Made by a program: the position numbers and the translations under genes
Shown here: positions 42,185 to 49,874 of the stretch, one piece after another
Numbering within the stretch: position 1 is the stretch's first letter
Layout: every line of letters starts with the position of its first letter
Assembly (NCBI GenBank): GCA_003153505.1
Contig: PLZA01000057.1
Coordinates: forward strand, 1-55,249
Direction: 5' to 3'
Length of the DNA: 55,249 bases
DNA from: Candidatus Dormiibacterota bacterium
GTDB taxonomy: Bacteria; Chloroflexota; Dormibacteria; Aeolococcales; Aeolococcaceae
Notes under the pieces: model-generated
Seen by the model: the letters and a program-made list of their open reading frames with translations, nothing else
The model's database searches: none
What the model was told of the DNA's origin: nothing

Positions 42185-44482
42185 ATGCCGCCGGGATCCA
42201 TGCGAGATGCGGCGTCAGACGCACATCCTCACGTCGATCTTGAGATCACGGGGATGACGTGCGCATCCTGCGTACGTCGCGTGGAGCAGGCCCTAGAGAA
42301 AGTCGACGGCGTCGTCTCGGCCGCCGTCAACCTGGCTACCGAGCTGGCGGGGGTCGATGTGGGAGAGAAAGTTGACGCCGAAAGCCTCACCGCAGCGGTC
42401 CGAAATGCCGGCTACGAGGCGCGCATTGTCGCGCCGGAACGCAGCGCCATGGTTCTCGCCGCCGAACGCCGTCTCCGCAGGAGGGCCGACGTTCGTCGGC
42501 GTGCACGCCAACTCGGTGTCGGGGTGCTGCTGAGCGGGGTGACGTTGCTGCTCAGCTACGGATTCGGTTCATGGCGTTGGTCGGGATACCTCCAACTCGC
42601 CGTCGCCTTGCCCGTGTGGCTCTGGGTGGGCTGGAAGTTCCATCGCGGCGCGCTGCGGGCCGCACGGCATGGCTCGGCGAACATGGACACCCTGGTCTCA
42701 CTGGGGTCGAGCGTCGCCTTCATCTACTCGGCCGTCGCGGTGTTCGTGCTCCCCGGCCAGGCAACCTTCTTCGACGTCGCCGCCCTCATCGTCACGCTGA
42801 TCTCGGTGGGCAAGCTCCTGGAGGTGGTCGCCCGTGGTCGAGCCAGTGGCGCCATCGAGGCGTTGGCAGGTCTGCAGCCGCGCAAGGCGCAGCTGCTGGC
42901 TCGCGCGGCCAGGTCGGCTGACTGGCGGGGAGCGACACCAGTCGACTTCCCTGTCGATGGGCTTCGGATCGGTGACGTTGTCCTCATCCGCCCAGGGGAG
43001 CGGGTGCCCACCGATGGGGTGATCATCGATGGCTCGGGTGCGGTGGATGAGTCGATGCTCACTGGCGAGAGCATGCCGGCGATGAAGCGGACGGGGAACC
43101 AGGCGATCGGTGCCACGGTCAACGGCAACTCGGCGCTGGTGATCCGCGTCACCCGGGTGGGATCGGAGACAACGCTCGCCCACATCCTCGCCATCGTCGA
43201 GCGGGCGCAGACGGAGAAGGCGCCCGTGCAGCGACTCGCCGACCAGGTGTCCGCCATCTTCGTTCCCTCAATCCTGGTGATCGCCGCGGCCACGTTCGTG
43301 GGCTGGATGCTCACCGGGCACAGCTTCATCACGTCGATGATCCCGGCGGTCGCGGTGCTCGTTGTTGCGTGCCCGTGCGCACTGGGGTTGGCGACACCGG
43401 TGGCCGTCATGGTCGGCACGGGACGCGGCGCTGAGCTGGGACTGCTGATCCGCGGCGGGGAATCGCTCGAGCGCATTCACGCGCTGCGAGCGATCGTCTT
43501 CGACAAGACGGGCACGCTGACGCAGGGGTCGCCCGAGGTCGTGGACGTCATCCCGATCGCCGGGCGGGTGAGCGCTCTCCAGGCCCTGGCGCTCGCCGGC
43601 TCGCTCGAGCAGGCTTCGGAGCACCCGCTGGCGAGAGCAATCGTGGCCAGCGCTGCGCGGAATGGCGCACTGGTACGGCCCGCGTCGGTGGAGGCCATCC
43701 CCGGAGGTGGCGTCCGCGGGGAGGTCCAAGGAACGCACGTGCTCGTCGGATCGCTCGCGTGGCTGAAGGGCCTGGGCATCCCCGCCGCTGACGCCGAGCA
43801 TCCGGCGGCAGCCATCGGCGAGCAGGCGCGCACGGCAATCGCCGTGTCGATCGACGGCAGCGTCGCCGCGCTGATCGCGGTGGCGGATCCCATACGCGCT
43901 GACAGCCGGGCGGGCGTCGATCACCTGCGCCAGCTCGGCCTGCACGTCGTCCTCGCCAGCGGCGACCGCGAAGCCACGGCGCGGGCGATCGCAGATGAGG
44001 TCGGGATCGCCGACGTGCACTCCCAACTCAGCCCAGAGGACAAGGCGAGCCTCATCCGCAGCCTGCGCTCGAGTCTCGGGCCTGTCGCCATGGTCGGCGA
44101 CGGCATCAACGATGCGCCCGCGCTGGCACTCGCGGACGTCGGCATCGCGCTGGGTACCGGGACCGGCGTGGCCATGGAGACTGCCGACATCACCCTCGTG
44201 CACGGCGACATCGAGGCGGTGAGTGTCGCGATTGCGCTCTCGCGGGCGACGCTGCGCATCATCCGCCAGAACCTTGCGTGGGCATTTGGATACAACCTCG
44301 TGCTCGTCCCGCTGGCGGTGGTGAGCATCCTGCCGCCGATCGTTGCCGCACTCGCCATGGCGTGCAGTTCGGTGACCGTGGTGCTCAACGCGCTGCGGCT
44401 GCGTCACTTCTCTCCGCAGCACCGCCAAGGATCGATCGGGGCCACGGGTGAAACGCAGCCCACGATAGCGGTAGCGGCGTGA
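42185..44482 (+). CDS. copA: Copper-transporting P1B-type ATPase
   Basis: About 765 residues from the ATG at 42185; ATG 42200 and upstream GTGs are also possible because no strong ribosome site marks the start. Domains: one heavy-metal-associated domain with LEITGMTCASCVRRVEQALE (CxxC at residues 26-29), a hydrophobic helix pair, actuator motif LTGESMP near 292, the ion-path motif CPC (VVACPCALGLATPVAVM, residues ~396-398), the phosphorylation site DKTGT near 440, HPLA in ASEHPLARAI, and GDGINDAPALA near 638. CPC plus the last-helix pattern MACSSVTVVLNALRLR is the P1B-1 (Cu+/Ag+) subtype. It expels Cu(I) from the cytosol. Confidence 0.93.
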   Translation: MPPGSMRDAASDAHPHVDLEITGMTCASCVRRVEQALEKVDGVVSAAVNLATELAGVDVGEKVDAESLTAAVRNAGYEARIVAPERSAMVLAAERRLRRRADVRRRARQLGVGVLLSGVTLLLSYGFGSWRWSGYLQLAVALPVWLWVGWKFHRGALRAARHGSANMDTLVSLGSSVAFIYSAVAVFVLPGQATFFDVAALIVTLISVGKLLEVVARGRASGAIEALAGLQPRKAQLLARAARSADWRGATPVDFPVDGLRIGDVVLIRPGERVPTDGVIIDGSGAVDESMLTGESMPAMKRTGNQAIGATVNGNSALVIRVTRVGSETTLAHILAIVERAQTEKAPVQRLADQVSAIFVPSILVIAAATFVGWMLTGHSFITSMIPAVAVLVVACPCALGLATPVAVMVGTGRGAELGLLIRGGESLERIHALRAIVFDKTGTLTQGSPEVVDVIPIAGRVSALQALALAGSLEQASEHPLARAIVASAARNGALVRPASVEAIPGGGVRGEVQGTHVLVGSLAWLKGLGIPAADAEHPAAAIGEQARTAIAVSIDGSVAALIAVADPIRADSRAGVDHLRQLGLHVVLASGDREATARAIADEVGIADVHSQLSPEDKASLIRSLRSSLGPVAMVGDGINDAPALALADVGIALGTGTGVAMETADITLVHGDIEAVSVAIALSRATLRIIRQNLAWAFGYNLVLVPLAVVSILPPIVAALAMACSSVTVVLNALRLRHFSPQHRQGSIGATGETQPTIAVAA

Positions 44483-44711
44483 GTGATCCTGGTCGGAGGT
44501 TCGCGTGCGCGACCACGCGCATGCCATCCGTCTCGTCATGAAAGGGCAGTTGGCACGATCGACCACCCAGGGTCCCATCGCATCGGTCGGTGTGACCTTG
44601 GACCCTTGGGCGGCCCTCCTACGGCGCCGTGCCGTGCGGACCTATGGCCCTGGCGTGCCTGGCGTGTCGCTGTGATCCTGGATTGGTCCGTCGACCACCG
44701 AGGAGGTAGCC

Positions 44712-45251
44712 ATGAATTCCGTCGCACCTGACCAGCCGAAAGCGACGACCGTGAGCGCTGCAAACGGCCCATTGAGCAGAGAAGCACGGTCGCTGCGCCA
44801 GCGTCTCGATGAGATCCGCGCGCTGACCGACGAGATGCCAACCTTGAGCGACGCACAGGTGCTCGAGGCGATGCGCCATGTTCGATTCCTCGTCGACCAC
44901 ATTGCCGCGCATGGACATGCGGAGGAACACGTCGTCTATCCGTACATCGAGACGTTCATGAGCGGGTCTGACGCCGAGATCGCAGCGCTTCGCGCCGATC
45001 ACGTCCGTCTGGACGATCTGGGTCGGGCGATCATCGAGTGGACGCCGGCGCAGAACCGTGCAGCCTTGCATGACCTGCTGGTGGAATTCCTGGAGATCGG
45101 CAACGCACATTTCCTGGTGGAGGGCGAGGACTGCATGCCGGTCGTGCACGGGCATGTTCTCACCGGCACCGAGCAGGTGCTGTTTGAGGCAGTCGAGATC
45201 GAGACCTTCGATCGTGTGGTTGCTGACGCTCCCGGTCTCCGGGCGCGGTAG
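44712..45251 (+). CDS. Hemerythrin-like (HHE) domain protein
   Basis: 179 residues, with GAGGAGG 7 bases before the ATG. A four-helix bundle with likely di-iron ligands in FLVDHIAAHGHAEEHVVYPY (His, His, Glu), then ALRADHVRLDDL (His) and NAHFLVEGEDCMPVV (His, Glu). The spacing follows HHE-domain proteins, which bind O2, NO or sense iron and redox state. The last motif is less regular than the classic HxxxExxxxFP. It lies downstream of copA on the same strand but 229 bases away. A role in nitrosative or oxidative stress is possible. Confidence 0.82.
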   Translation: MNSVAPDQPKATTVSAANGPLSREARSLRQRLDEIRALTDEMPTLSDAQVLEAMRHVRFLVDHIAAHGHAEEHVVYPYIETFMSGSDAEIAALRADHVRLDDLGRAIIEWTPAQNRAALHDLLVEFLEIGNAHFLVEGEDCMPVVHGHVLTGTEQVLFEAVEIETFDRVVADAPGLRAR

Positions 45252-45314
45252 CACACCGGTTACGGTCGACCGGCAGCTATCAACCTGTCAACGCCTTACT
45301 CGTAGCCGAGACCC

Positions 45315-45869
45315 ATGACGGACGCACCTGACGAGGACCGGTGGCAGGTCGTGTCACAGCTGGTCGAGGTTCGATCGCCGTGGCTGTCGATGATCGGCGA
45401 GCGATGGCGGGAGGGAGCCGGACGGGAACTCGAATATTGGCGAGTCGAGAAGCCCGACTCGTTGCTCGTGGTCACCGTCCACGACGGCCGGCTGATCGCA
45501 CCGGTGCGCTCGTTCAGGCCGGGAGTCGGCAGGACGACCCTCGACCTTGCGGGCGGCAGGCTTGACGATCCGAGCACGCTTGCACAAACAGCACTGGCGA
45601 TCGTGCGGCGCGAATTCAAGCTGAATGCCGATGATCTGTTTGAGTCCCAGGAACCGCTGAACCTCGTCGGCTGGGACGTCGACAGCGCAACGTCCAACCA
45701 GCGTGTCTTCGGAGTTGCCGCAAAAATGCGTCGCGAGGTGCTGGTCCCCGACGACCATCTCGGCGCCTCCTACCCGGCAACCAGCGCAGGAGGGAGGGAA
45801 TTGCTCAGCGAGCTTGTCTGCTTACAGTGTCGTGCCGTACTGTCCGAGTGGCTCGAACGTCATCCGTGA
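45315..45869 (+). CDS. Nudix-fold protein with a degenerate Nudix box
   Basis: 184 residues. SPWLSMIGERWREGAGRELE and PVRSFRPGVGRTTLDLAGGR show the start of an ADP-ribose-pyrophosphatase-like Nudix fold (the usual 'qyR.pvg...le.PaG...'). The Nudix box should read GX5EX7REUXEEXGU, but here it is GGRLDDPSTLAQTALAIVRR-EFKLNADD: the first Glu and the EE pair are gone. Metal-dependent hydrolysis is therefore unlikely, and a binding or regulatory role is more plausible. Two late Cys (CLQC) might add a redox or metal site. Stands 63 bases after the hemerythrin-like gene. Confidence 0.7.
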   Translation: MTDAPDEDRWQVVSQLVEVRSPWLSMIGERWREGAGRELEYWRVEKPDSLLVVTVHDGRLIAPVRSFRPGVGRTTLDLAGGRLDDPSTLAQTALAIVRREFKLNADDLFESQEPLNLVGWDVDSATSNQRVFGVAAKMRREVLVPDDHLGASYPATSAGGRELLSELVCLQCRAVLSEWLERHP

Positions 45870-45903
45870 CATGACAGCTCGACGCGCCTGAGCCGGCAGT
45901 CCG

Positions 45904-46308
45904 TCAGCTCTCGAGTGCTGCGGCAACGCGGCGCAAGCGCTCGGCGGCGTCCGCCGCGATTGGGGCCAGCGCTGGGTTGTCGACGAGGCCGAGGATCGCG
46001 ACGGGGTCCATGAACGACACGCGCGATCCACCCTCGGCGCGCTCGGCGACGACCACGTTGCAGGGGAGAAGCAGCCCGACGTCCGGATAAGCTTGGAGCG
46101 CCCGGTGGGCCAGCGGCGGATTGCAGGCGCCGAGGATCTCGTAGCGGGGGAATTCAACGTCGAGCTTCTCCCGCAGCGTCGCGCGCACGTCGATCTCGGT
46201 GAGAACGCCGAAGCCCTCGGCCTTGAGCAGCTCGCGAACGCGCGAGTCGGCCTCCTCATACGCGATCGGCACGTCGACGCTGAAGCCGAACGCATTTGTG
46301 GTGCTCAT
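45904..46308 (-). CDS. DUF302 protein
   Basis: 134 residues. AFGFSVDVPIAYEEADSRVR, then LLKAEGFGVLTEIDVRATLR and FPRYEILGACNPPLAHRALQ, then IGLLLPCNVVV-type text (here VGLLLPCNVVVAERAEGG) match DUF302 along its length. The two conserved Cys (GACNP and LLPCN) are present. Family members occur with sulfur-oxidation, copper and persulfide genes; the biochemical role is not settled. Its ATG overlaps the stop of the upstream methyltransferase gene by 4 bases, so they are co-translated. Confidence 0.9.
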   Translation of the reverse strand: MSTTNAFGFSVDVPIAYEEADSRVRELLKAEGFGVLTEIDVRATLREKLDVEFPRYEILGACNPPLAHRALQAYPDVGLLLPCNVVVAERAEGGSRVSFMDPVAILGLVDNPALAPIAADAAERLRRVAAALES

Positions 46309-46946
46309 GCGGCTGATCTCGGTGCATGGTCGTCGTCGCTGGAGCGCCGCTCGGCACGCACCAGGGCGTCGATGGCGTTCCGCTCGCCATCGTCGGTCAT
46401 CACGAGACGCATGACACGGTCGGCCCGCACCACACGCACCTCCTCGATGCCGGCGAGGTCATCGATGATGTCATCGGGGCTGAAGAGGATGGTCGGATCC
46501 TGGGGCCCACCGTATCCCTCCTCGAGATTGCTGCGATCGTGTCCAAGCACGAGGAGCATGCCGCCCGCCGCGACGGCGTCGGCGGCGCGGCGCACCAGGG
46601 CACGCCGCTCCTCGCCGGGGAGATGGATGTAGACGAGAACGACCAGGTCGAACGCACTCTGCGCCGGCGAGTAGCTGCGGAGATCGGCCTCGGTCCAGTT
46701 GACCTCAACCCCGCGTGCCTCCGCTAGACGTCGTGCTTTCTGCAGGCCGATGTCGGAGAAGTCGACAGCGGTGACGCGCCACCCACGTTCCGCAAGCCAG
46801 ATCGCATTGCGACCTTCGCCGGCGCCGAGGTCGAGTGCTCGCCCGGGCGGGAGATCCGCGACCTCTTGGACCAGAAAACGGTTCGCCTCAGCGCTCCAGA
46901 CCAGTTCGGCATCCGCGTAGCGCTGATTCCATGCCTCACGATCCAT
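46305..46946 (-). CDS. Class I SAM-dependent methyltransferase (TehB/thiol-methyltransferase-like)
   Basis: 213 residues. It starts MDREAWNQRYADAELVWSAE ('W..rY......w...pn.fL' in TehB-like proteins). Motif I is RALDLGAGEGRNAIWLAERG and the second-strand acid is VTAVDFSDIGLQKARRLA. DLVVLVYIHLPGEERRALVR and GGMLLVLGHDRSN follow. Such enzymes methylate tellurite, selenite, thiols or small toxic molecules; the substrate is not determinable. Its start overlaps the end of the PIG-L gene by 11 bases and its stop overlaps DUF302, a tight three-gene operon. Confidence 0.85.
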   Translation of the reverse strand: MDREAWNQRYADAELVWSAEANRFLVQEVADLPPGRALDLGAGEGRNAIWLAERGWRVTAVDFSDIGLQKARRLAEARGVEVNWTEADLRSYSPAQSAFDLVVLVYIHLPGEERRALVRRAADAVAAGGMLLVLGHDRSNLEEGYGGPQDPTILFSPDDIIDDLAGIEEVRVVRADRVMRLVMTDDGERNAIDALVRAERRSSDDDHAPRSAA

Positions 46947-47604
46947 GACAGTTCAGTATGCGCAGCCACTCTGTGTCGCCGAGCAGTTCGAGGCGGCGCC
47001 AGAGCACCGGGTTGTCGCTCGCCTGGCTGGCGTGGCAGGCGATAGCCCGGCGTTGCGTGACGCGATCGACAGGCAAGCGGAAGTCGAGTTCGGTCGGCGA
47101 ACGACCGCAGAACGCAGTACCGAACTCGAGGTTGAGGACGGCGGCGACCTCCTGGGGGAGGGTCCAAGCGACAACCGGAAGATCTCCACGCGCGGAGCCG
47201 ATCGCGGCTTCCGTGGCGCGTGCATGGTCGGGATGACCGGTGATGCCGCCCTCGTCGAAGACAAGGAGCATATCGGGGTGGAAGCGTTTGATCATTGCCT
47301 CGACATCCGCGCGAAGGGTGTCAAGGCTCTCCACGTCGAGCTTTCCGTCGGGGTAGTCGAGCAGGCGCACGTCGCCCACCCCGAGCGTTGCCGCTGCCCG
47401 GTTGAGTTCGCTCTGACGCACGCGGTGAAGATCGCCGTCAACGCCGTGCAGGCTTGACGCCTCCCCGTGCGTGAAGCAGAGCAGTGCCGTGTCGCTTCCG
47501 AGCCTGCCGAAGGCGACGATCACCGCTCCGAGCCCGAACGACTCGTCGTCGGGATGGGCCACGACGGCGAGCACGCGGGCCCCAAGCCCGAGACTCCCTG
47601 TCAC
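46936..47604 (-). CDS. PIG-L/LmbE-family deacetylase
   Basis: 222 residues. Zn-site motif VLAVVAHPDDESFGLGAVIV (AHPDD) near residue 13-20 and the partner His in GGITGHPDHARATEAAIGSA. This is the family of MshB, Mca and BshB: N-deacetylases or amidases that work on GlcNAc-inositol, mycothiol conjugates or bacillithiol precursors. In an actinomycete thiol/metal island, a role in mycothiol conjugate cleavage is plausible but unproven; other members act on antibiotics or lipids. First gene of a three-gene operon with a methyltransferase and DUF302. Confidence 0.88.
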   Translation of the reverse strand: MTGSLGLGARVLAVVAHPDDESFGLGAVIVAFGRLGSDTALLCFTHGEASSLHGVDGDLHRVRQSELNRAAATLGVGDVRLLDYPDGKLDVESLDTLRADVEAMIKRFHPDMLLVFDEGGITGHPDHARATEAAIGSARGDLPVVAWTLPQEVAAVLNLEFGTAFCGRSPTELDFRLPVDRVTQRRAIACHASQASDNPVLWRRLELLGDTEWLRILNCHGS

Positions 47605-47666
47605 TTCGTCAGACCCTGTTCGCAGGTGCTCACGGTGTGGTCCTCGACGAGTGGTGAGCAGCCATG

Positions 47667-47882
47667 TCAGAGGCTGGCACGGCGCCGAGACCGCGTGCTG
47701 ACATGGAAGAGCGCGTACAGCGGGCAGAAGCCAACTGTCGCGGTGACGAGCAGGATGCTCGCAACGACCAGCAAGACGATGCCGATCACGGTTCCAAACC
47801 CCAGCGACAGCGAGAGGAGCGCGACCGCGAACGCGACCACCACTCGCGCTGCTCGATCAATGGGGCCCATGTTCTGTGTCAT
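47667..47882 (-). CDS. DUF2892 (YgaP-type) small membrane protein, copy 2
   Basis: 71 residues: MTQNMGPIDRAARVVVAFAV, then two membrane helices and VGFCPLYALFHVSTRSRRRA. N-x-GxxDRxxR at the start and FCPLYxLF at the end are the family marks, clearer here than in copy 1 at 34388. Small membrane protein, probably with both ends in the cytoplasm. Often beside rhodanese or sulfur-transfer genes. It precedes the PIG-L operon on the same strand by 62 bases and could share its transcript. Confidence 0.88.
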   Translation of the reverse strand: MTQNMGPIDRAARVVVAFAVALLSLSLGFGTVIGIVLLVVASILLVTATVGFCPLYALFHVSTRSRRRASL

Positions 47883-47986
47883 GGCGATCTCCGACGGGGA
47901 GCCGGCCGGGTCATCAGGACCCGAAGGGACCGGCTCGATCCACCACCACGGATGCGCGACCCGGCCGAATGGTGCGCAGGCATCTC

Positions 47987-48526
47987 CTACTGGATGGCCG
48001 CGACCTCTGTGCGGATAGCCCGCCGCGCTCGGACAAGGAGGGATCGCACCGCGGGGACTGTGGTGTCGAGGCGCCGCGCCACCTCGCTGATGCCGAGGGC
48101 TCCGCCCTCATGGAGGACGAACGCGACGCGCTGCCGCTCGGGTAGCGCAGTCACGGCTGCCAGCACCGCGTTCCCGAGTGTTCGCCGCTCGGCGAGAGCC
48201 TCCGGGTCTGCGTCAGCGGCGGTCAACAGCAGGAGCTCGGCGTTGCCGGGATGTTCCTTGAGCAAACCGTCGAGGGACGTTGCCATCAGGCGCCTGCGCA
48301 GCATCCGGCACTCATTGGTGGTGATCCGGTGCAGCCACGTGCGCACCGTCGCCTCGCCCCGGAACCCCGCGATGTGCTCGGCCGCCTTCACGAGCGACGA
48401 CTGGGCGACGTCCTCGGCGTCCTCGGGATGACCGCACAGCTGCCGCGCGAGGCGAGCGACATCTTCCGCCTGCGCCCAGACGAGATCCACTTGTCCCGCG
48501 GGCTCAGCATCGAGATGCGCGTTCAT
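47987..48526 (-). CDS. ECF-type RNA polymerase sigma factor
   Basis: 179 residues from the ATG at 48526; a longer frame reaches into the repeat. Region 2 is present: VARLARQLCGHPEDAEDVAQ, then SSLVKAAEHIAGFRGEATVR and TWLHRITTNECRMLRRR (the 'F...s...tWl..Ia.N...d..R' element). Region 4 is VLAAVTALPERQRVAFVLHE, then ISEVARRLDTTVPAVRSLLV-RARRAIR, a standard HTH. No anti-sigma factor gene is adjacent, unlike most group members. It is the last gene before repeat G2, whose left edge lies only 75 bases upstream of its start, so its promoter is in or near the element end. Confidence 0.9.
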   Translation of the reverse strand: MNAHLDAEPAGQVDLVWAQAEDVARLARQLCGHPEDAEDVAQSSLVKAAEHIAGFRGEATVRTWLHRITTNECRMLRRRLMATSLDGLLKEHPGNAELLLLTAADADPEALAERRTLGNAVLAAVTALPERQRVAFVLHEGGALGISEVARRLDTTVPAVRSLLVRARRAIRTEVAAIQ

Positions 48527-48600
48527 GCAGCGAGCTTGCCCCAGCGGAGGCGAGGCGTGCCAGGGCCAAATGGCCTCATGAGGCGAGGGATCGACATTCC

Positions 48601-48785
48601 GACGTCGGATGACGTGCGTCCAGGCAACCTTGATCGGCGGGTGGTGACCGCCGCCGACTGCTTGGCAGCGCTCGAACATGGGGGTGGATAGACATCTTGA
48701 GGCGGGTATCGCGCACGCTCGAATTCAAGAACGGACCGGCACTTTCCCAAGGTTGAGGCTGCGGGTTCGAGCCCCGTCTCCCGCT
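48601..48785 (+). repeat. 185-bp direct repeat with tRNA-Gly(CCC) 3' half, copy G2
   Basis: Matches copy G1 (30371-30555) with equal length. The tRNA tail is 48740-48785: loop TTCCCAA, T-arm GCGGG-TTCGAGC-CCCGT, acceptor strand CTCCCGC, discriminator T. The anticodon stem is not well paired, as expected when the 5' half has been replaced by element sequence. It marks the right border of the island. Confidence 0.85.
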
Positions 48786-48838
48786 CCGGCTGGCCAGGAC
48801 CTCGATGGACGGTTCAAGAGCCGGGTAGCGTTAGCCGC

Positions 48839-49021
48839 GTGAGCAGCAGCCGCCTTCACTGGTGGTTTGGGGTGACCGCGGTCGCCCTTCTTCCCGTGTG
48901 GGGGGTCGTCCTGGCTCTAACTCAAAGCTTGGTCGTACTTCTTGCCCTGGTTCTGGATGGCTCGGTGGCCGTGCGCTTCGCAGCCGAACGGTGGCGCGCT
49001 AGAGAACGAGGCAGTCCATAG
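48839..49021 (+). CDS. Small membrane protein
   Basis: 60 residues, GTG start. MSSSRLHWWFGVTAVALLPV, then two closely spaced hydrophobic stretches (about residues 8-26 and 28-45) and a basic end (RFAAERWRARERG). Composition and codon use are coding-like, but no family is recognised and the ribosome site is weak. It lies directly right of the island border and could belong to the host sequence or the next insertion. Confidence 0.4.
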   Translation: MSSSRLHWWFGVTAVALLPVWGVVLALTQSLVVLLALVLDGSVAVRFAAERWRARERGSP

Positions 49022-49049
49022 GATCACAAAGCTCCGCATCCGGAGTGGG

Positions 49050-49685
49050 TCAGGTGGCGGCGGTGACGGGAACCAGATCCGTCAGCAGCGATTGCACCCG
49101 GGCATCGATCTCATCGCGAATCTGACGGACGGTTGCAAGGGACTTACCGGCGGGGTCTTCGAGTTCCCAGTCGAGGTAGCGCTTGCCCGGATAGAGGGGA
49201 CAGGCGTCACCGCAACCCATGGTGATGACCACGTCCGCAGCTCTCACGACTTCGTCGGTGAGTGGCTTGGGGAATTCCTTTGTGATGTCTAGACCGATCT
49301 CGCTCATTGCCTCGATCACAGCGGGGTTGAGCCTGTCTGCAGGATCGGACCCAGCCGAACGCACATGGACCGTACCCTTTGCACGATGATCGAGTAGCGC
49401 GGCTGCCATCTGTGACCGGCCGGCATTGTGGACGCACACGAATAGGACCTCAGGCACGCTTGTCACGATCTTTCCCTCCACTTTGGCCGTTGCTTTGAGA
49501 CGGTCGCGAGCAAACCGCTCGGCAAATATGACAAGGAATCGATCGACCGTCGCGGTTGCAACCAAACGATCGTAGGACTCGGCCAAGCAAGCCGCCACGG
49601 TTTCGGGACTGAATACTCCCGCGAACTCGCGAGTGAGATTGTTTCGAACCGTCTCGAGTACACGCAGGTCACCAGGCGATGTCAT
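49050..49685 (-). CDS. arsC: Arsenate reductase with N-terminal three-helix domain
   Basis: 211 residues. Residues ~1-70 form a helical domain (RVLETVRNNLTREFAGVFSP, then VAACLAESYDRLVATATVDR) known from actinobacterial ArsC proteins such as the corynebacterial ones. Residues ~80-205 are the low-molecular-weight phosphatase fold: catalytic loop LFVCVHNAGRSQMAAALLDH (C-x5-R) and the resolving-Cys segment VVITMGCGDACPLYPGKRYL. It reduces arsenate to arsenite using thioredoxin or mycothiol. Its ATG overlaps (ATGA) the stop of a 38-codon remnant, which suggests that a larger gene once lay between arsA and arsC. Confidence 0.93.
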   Translation of the reverse strand: MTSPGDLRVLETVRNNLTREFAGVFSPETVAACLAESYDRLVATATVDRFLVIFAERFARDRLKATAKVEGKIVTSVPEVLFVCVHNAGRSQMAAALLDHRAKGTVHVRSAGSDPADRLNPAVIEAMSEIGLDITKEFPKPLTDEVVRAADVVITMGCGDACPLYPGKRYLDWELEDPAGKSLATVRQIRDEIDARVQSLLTDLVPVTAAT

Positions 49686-49798
49686 TGCGCAGCCTCCTGT
49701 GATGGTTGGTCATGGGGAAGGAGAACGACGTCTGCCGCCTCGCGTGCGCGCAGATAGGGCACGCTGACGACGAACCAAGCGAGCCCGGCCCCTAACAC
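49682..49798 (-). pseudogene. C-terminal remnant of a deleted gene upstream of arsC
   Basis: 38 codons, VLGAGLAWFVVSVPYLRARE, then AADVVLLPHDQPSQEAAQ, ending in a TGA that overlaps the arsC ATG. The overlap shows that a real gene once ended here. The first part is hydrophobic, like a last membrane helix. In many ars operons a transporter gene stands in this place, but the piece is too short to assign. The frame upstream has no further support. Confidence 0.45.
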
Positions 49799-49874
49799 CT
49801 TGGGTGAGGATGAACGGCGCCACAGAGGTTGGGTAGCGGAGTGCCAGGCACCTCAGCTCGGTATCCACACACAC

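Larger units (their letters stand above)
30556..48785. mobile_element. Putative 18.2-kb island between tRNA-Gly tails
   Basis: Everything between the end of repeat G1 and the end of repeat G2: persulfide-type regulators, SQR-like enzyme, TauE/SafE transporters, CDF, copper ATPase, thioredoxin, DsrC-like and hemerythrin-like proteins, an ECF sigma factor and others. Direct repeats ending in tRNA 3' halves are the usual product of integration at a tRNA gene. No integrase, relaxase or phage gene is seen inside, so the element either lost its recombinase or is moved in trans, or the repeats mark two separate insertions. Inferred, not proven. Confidence 0.55.
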
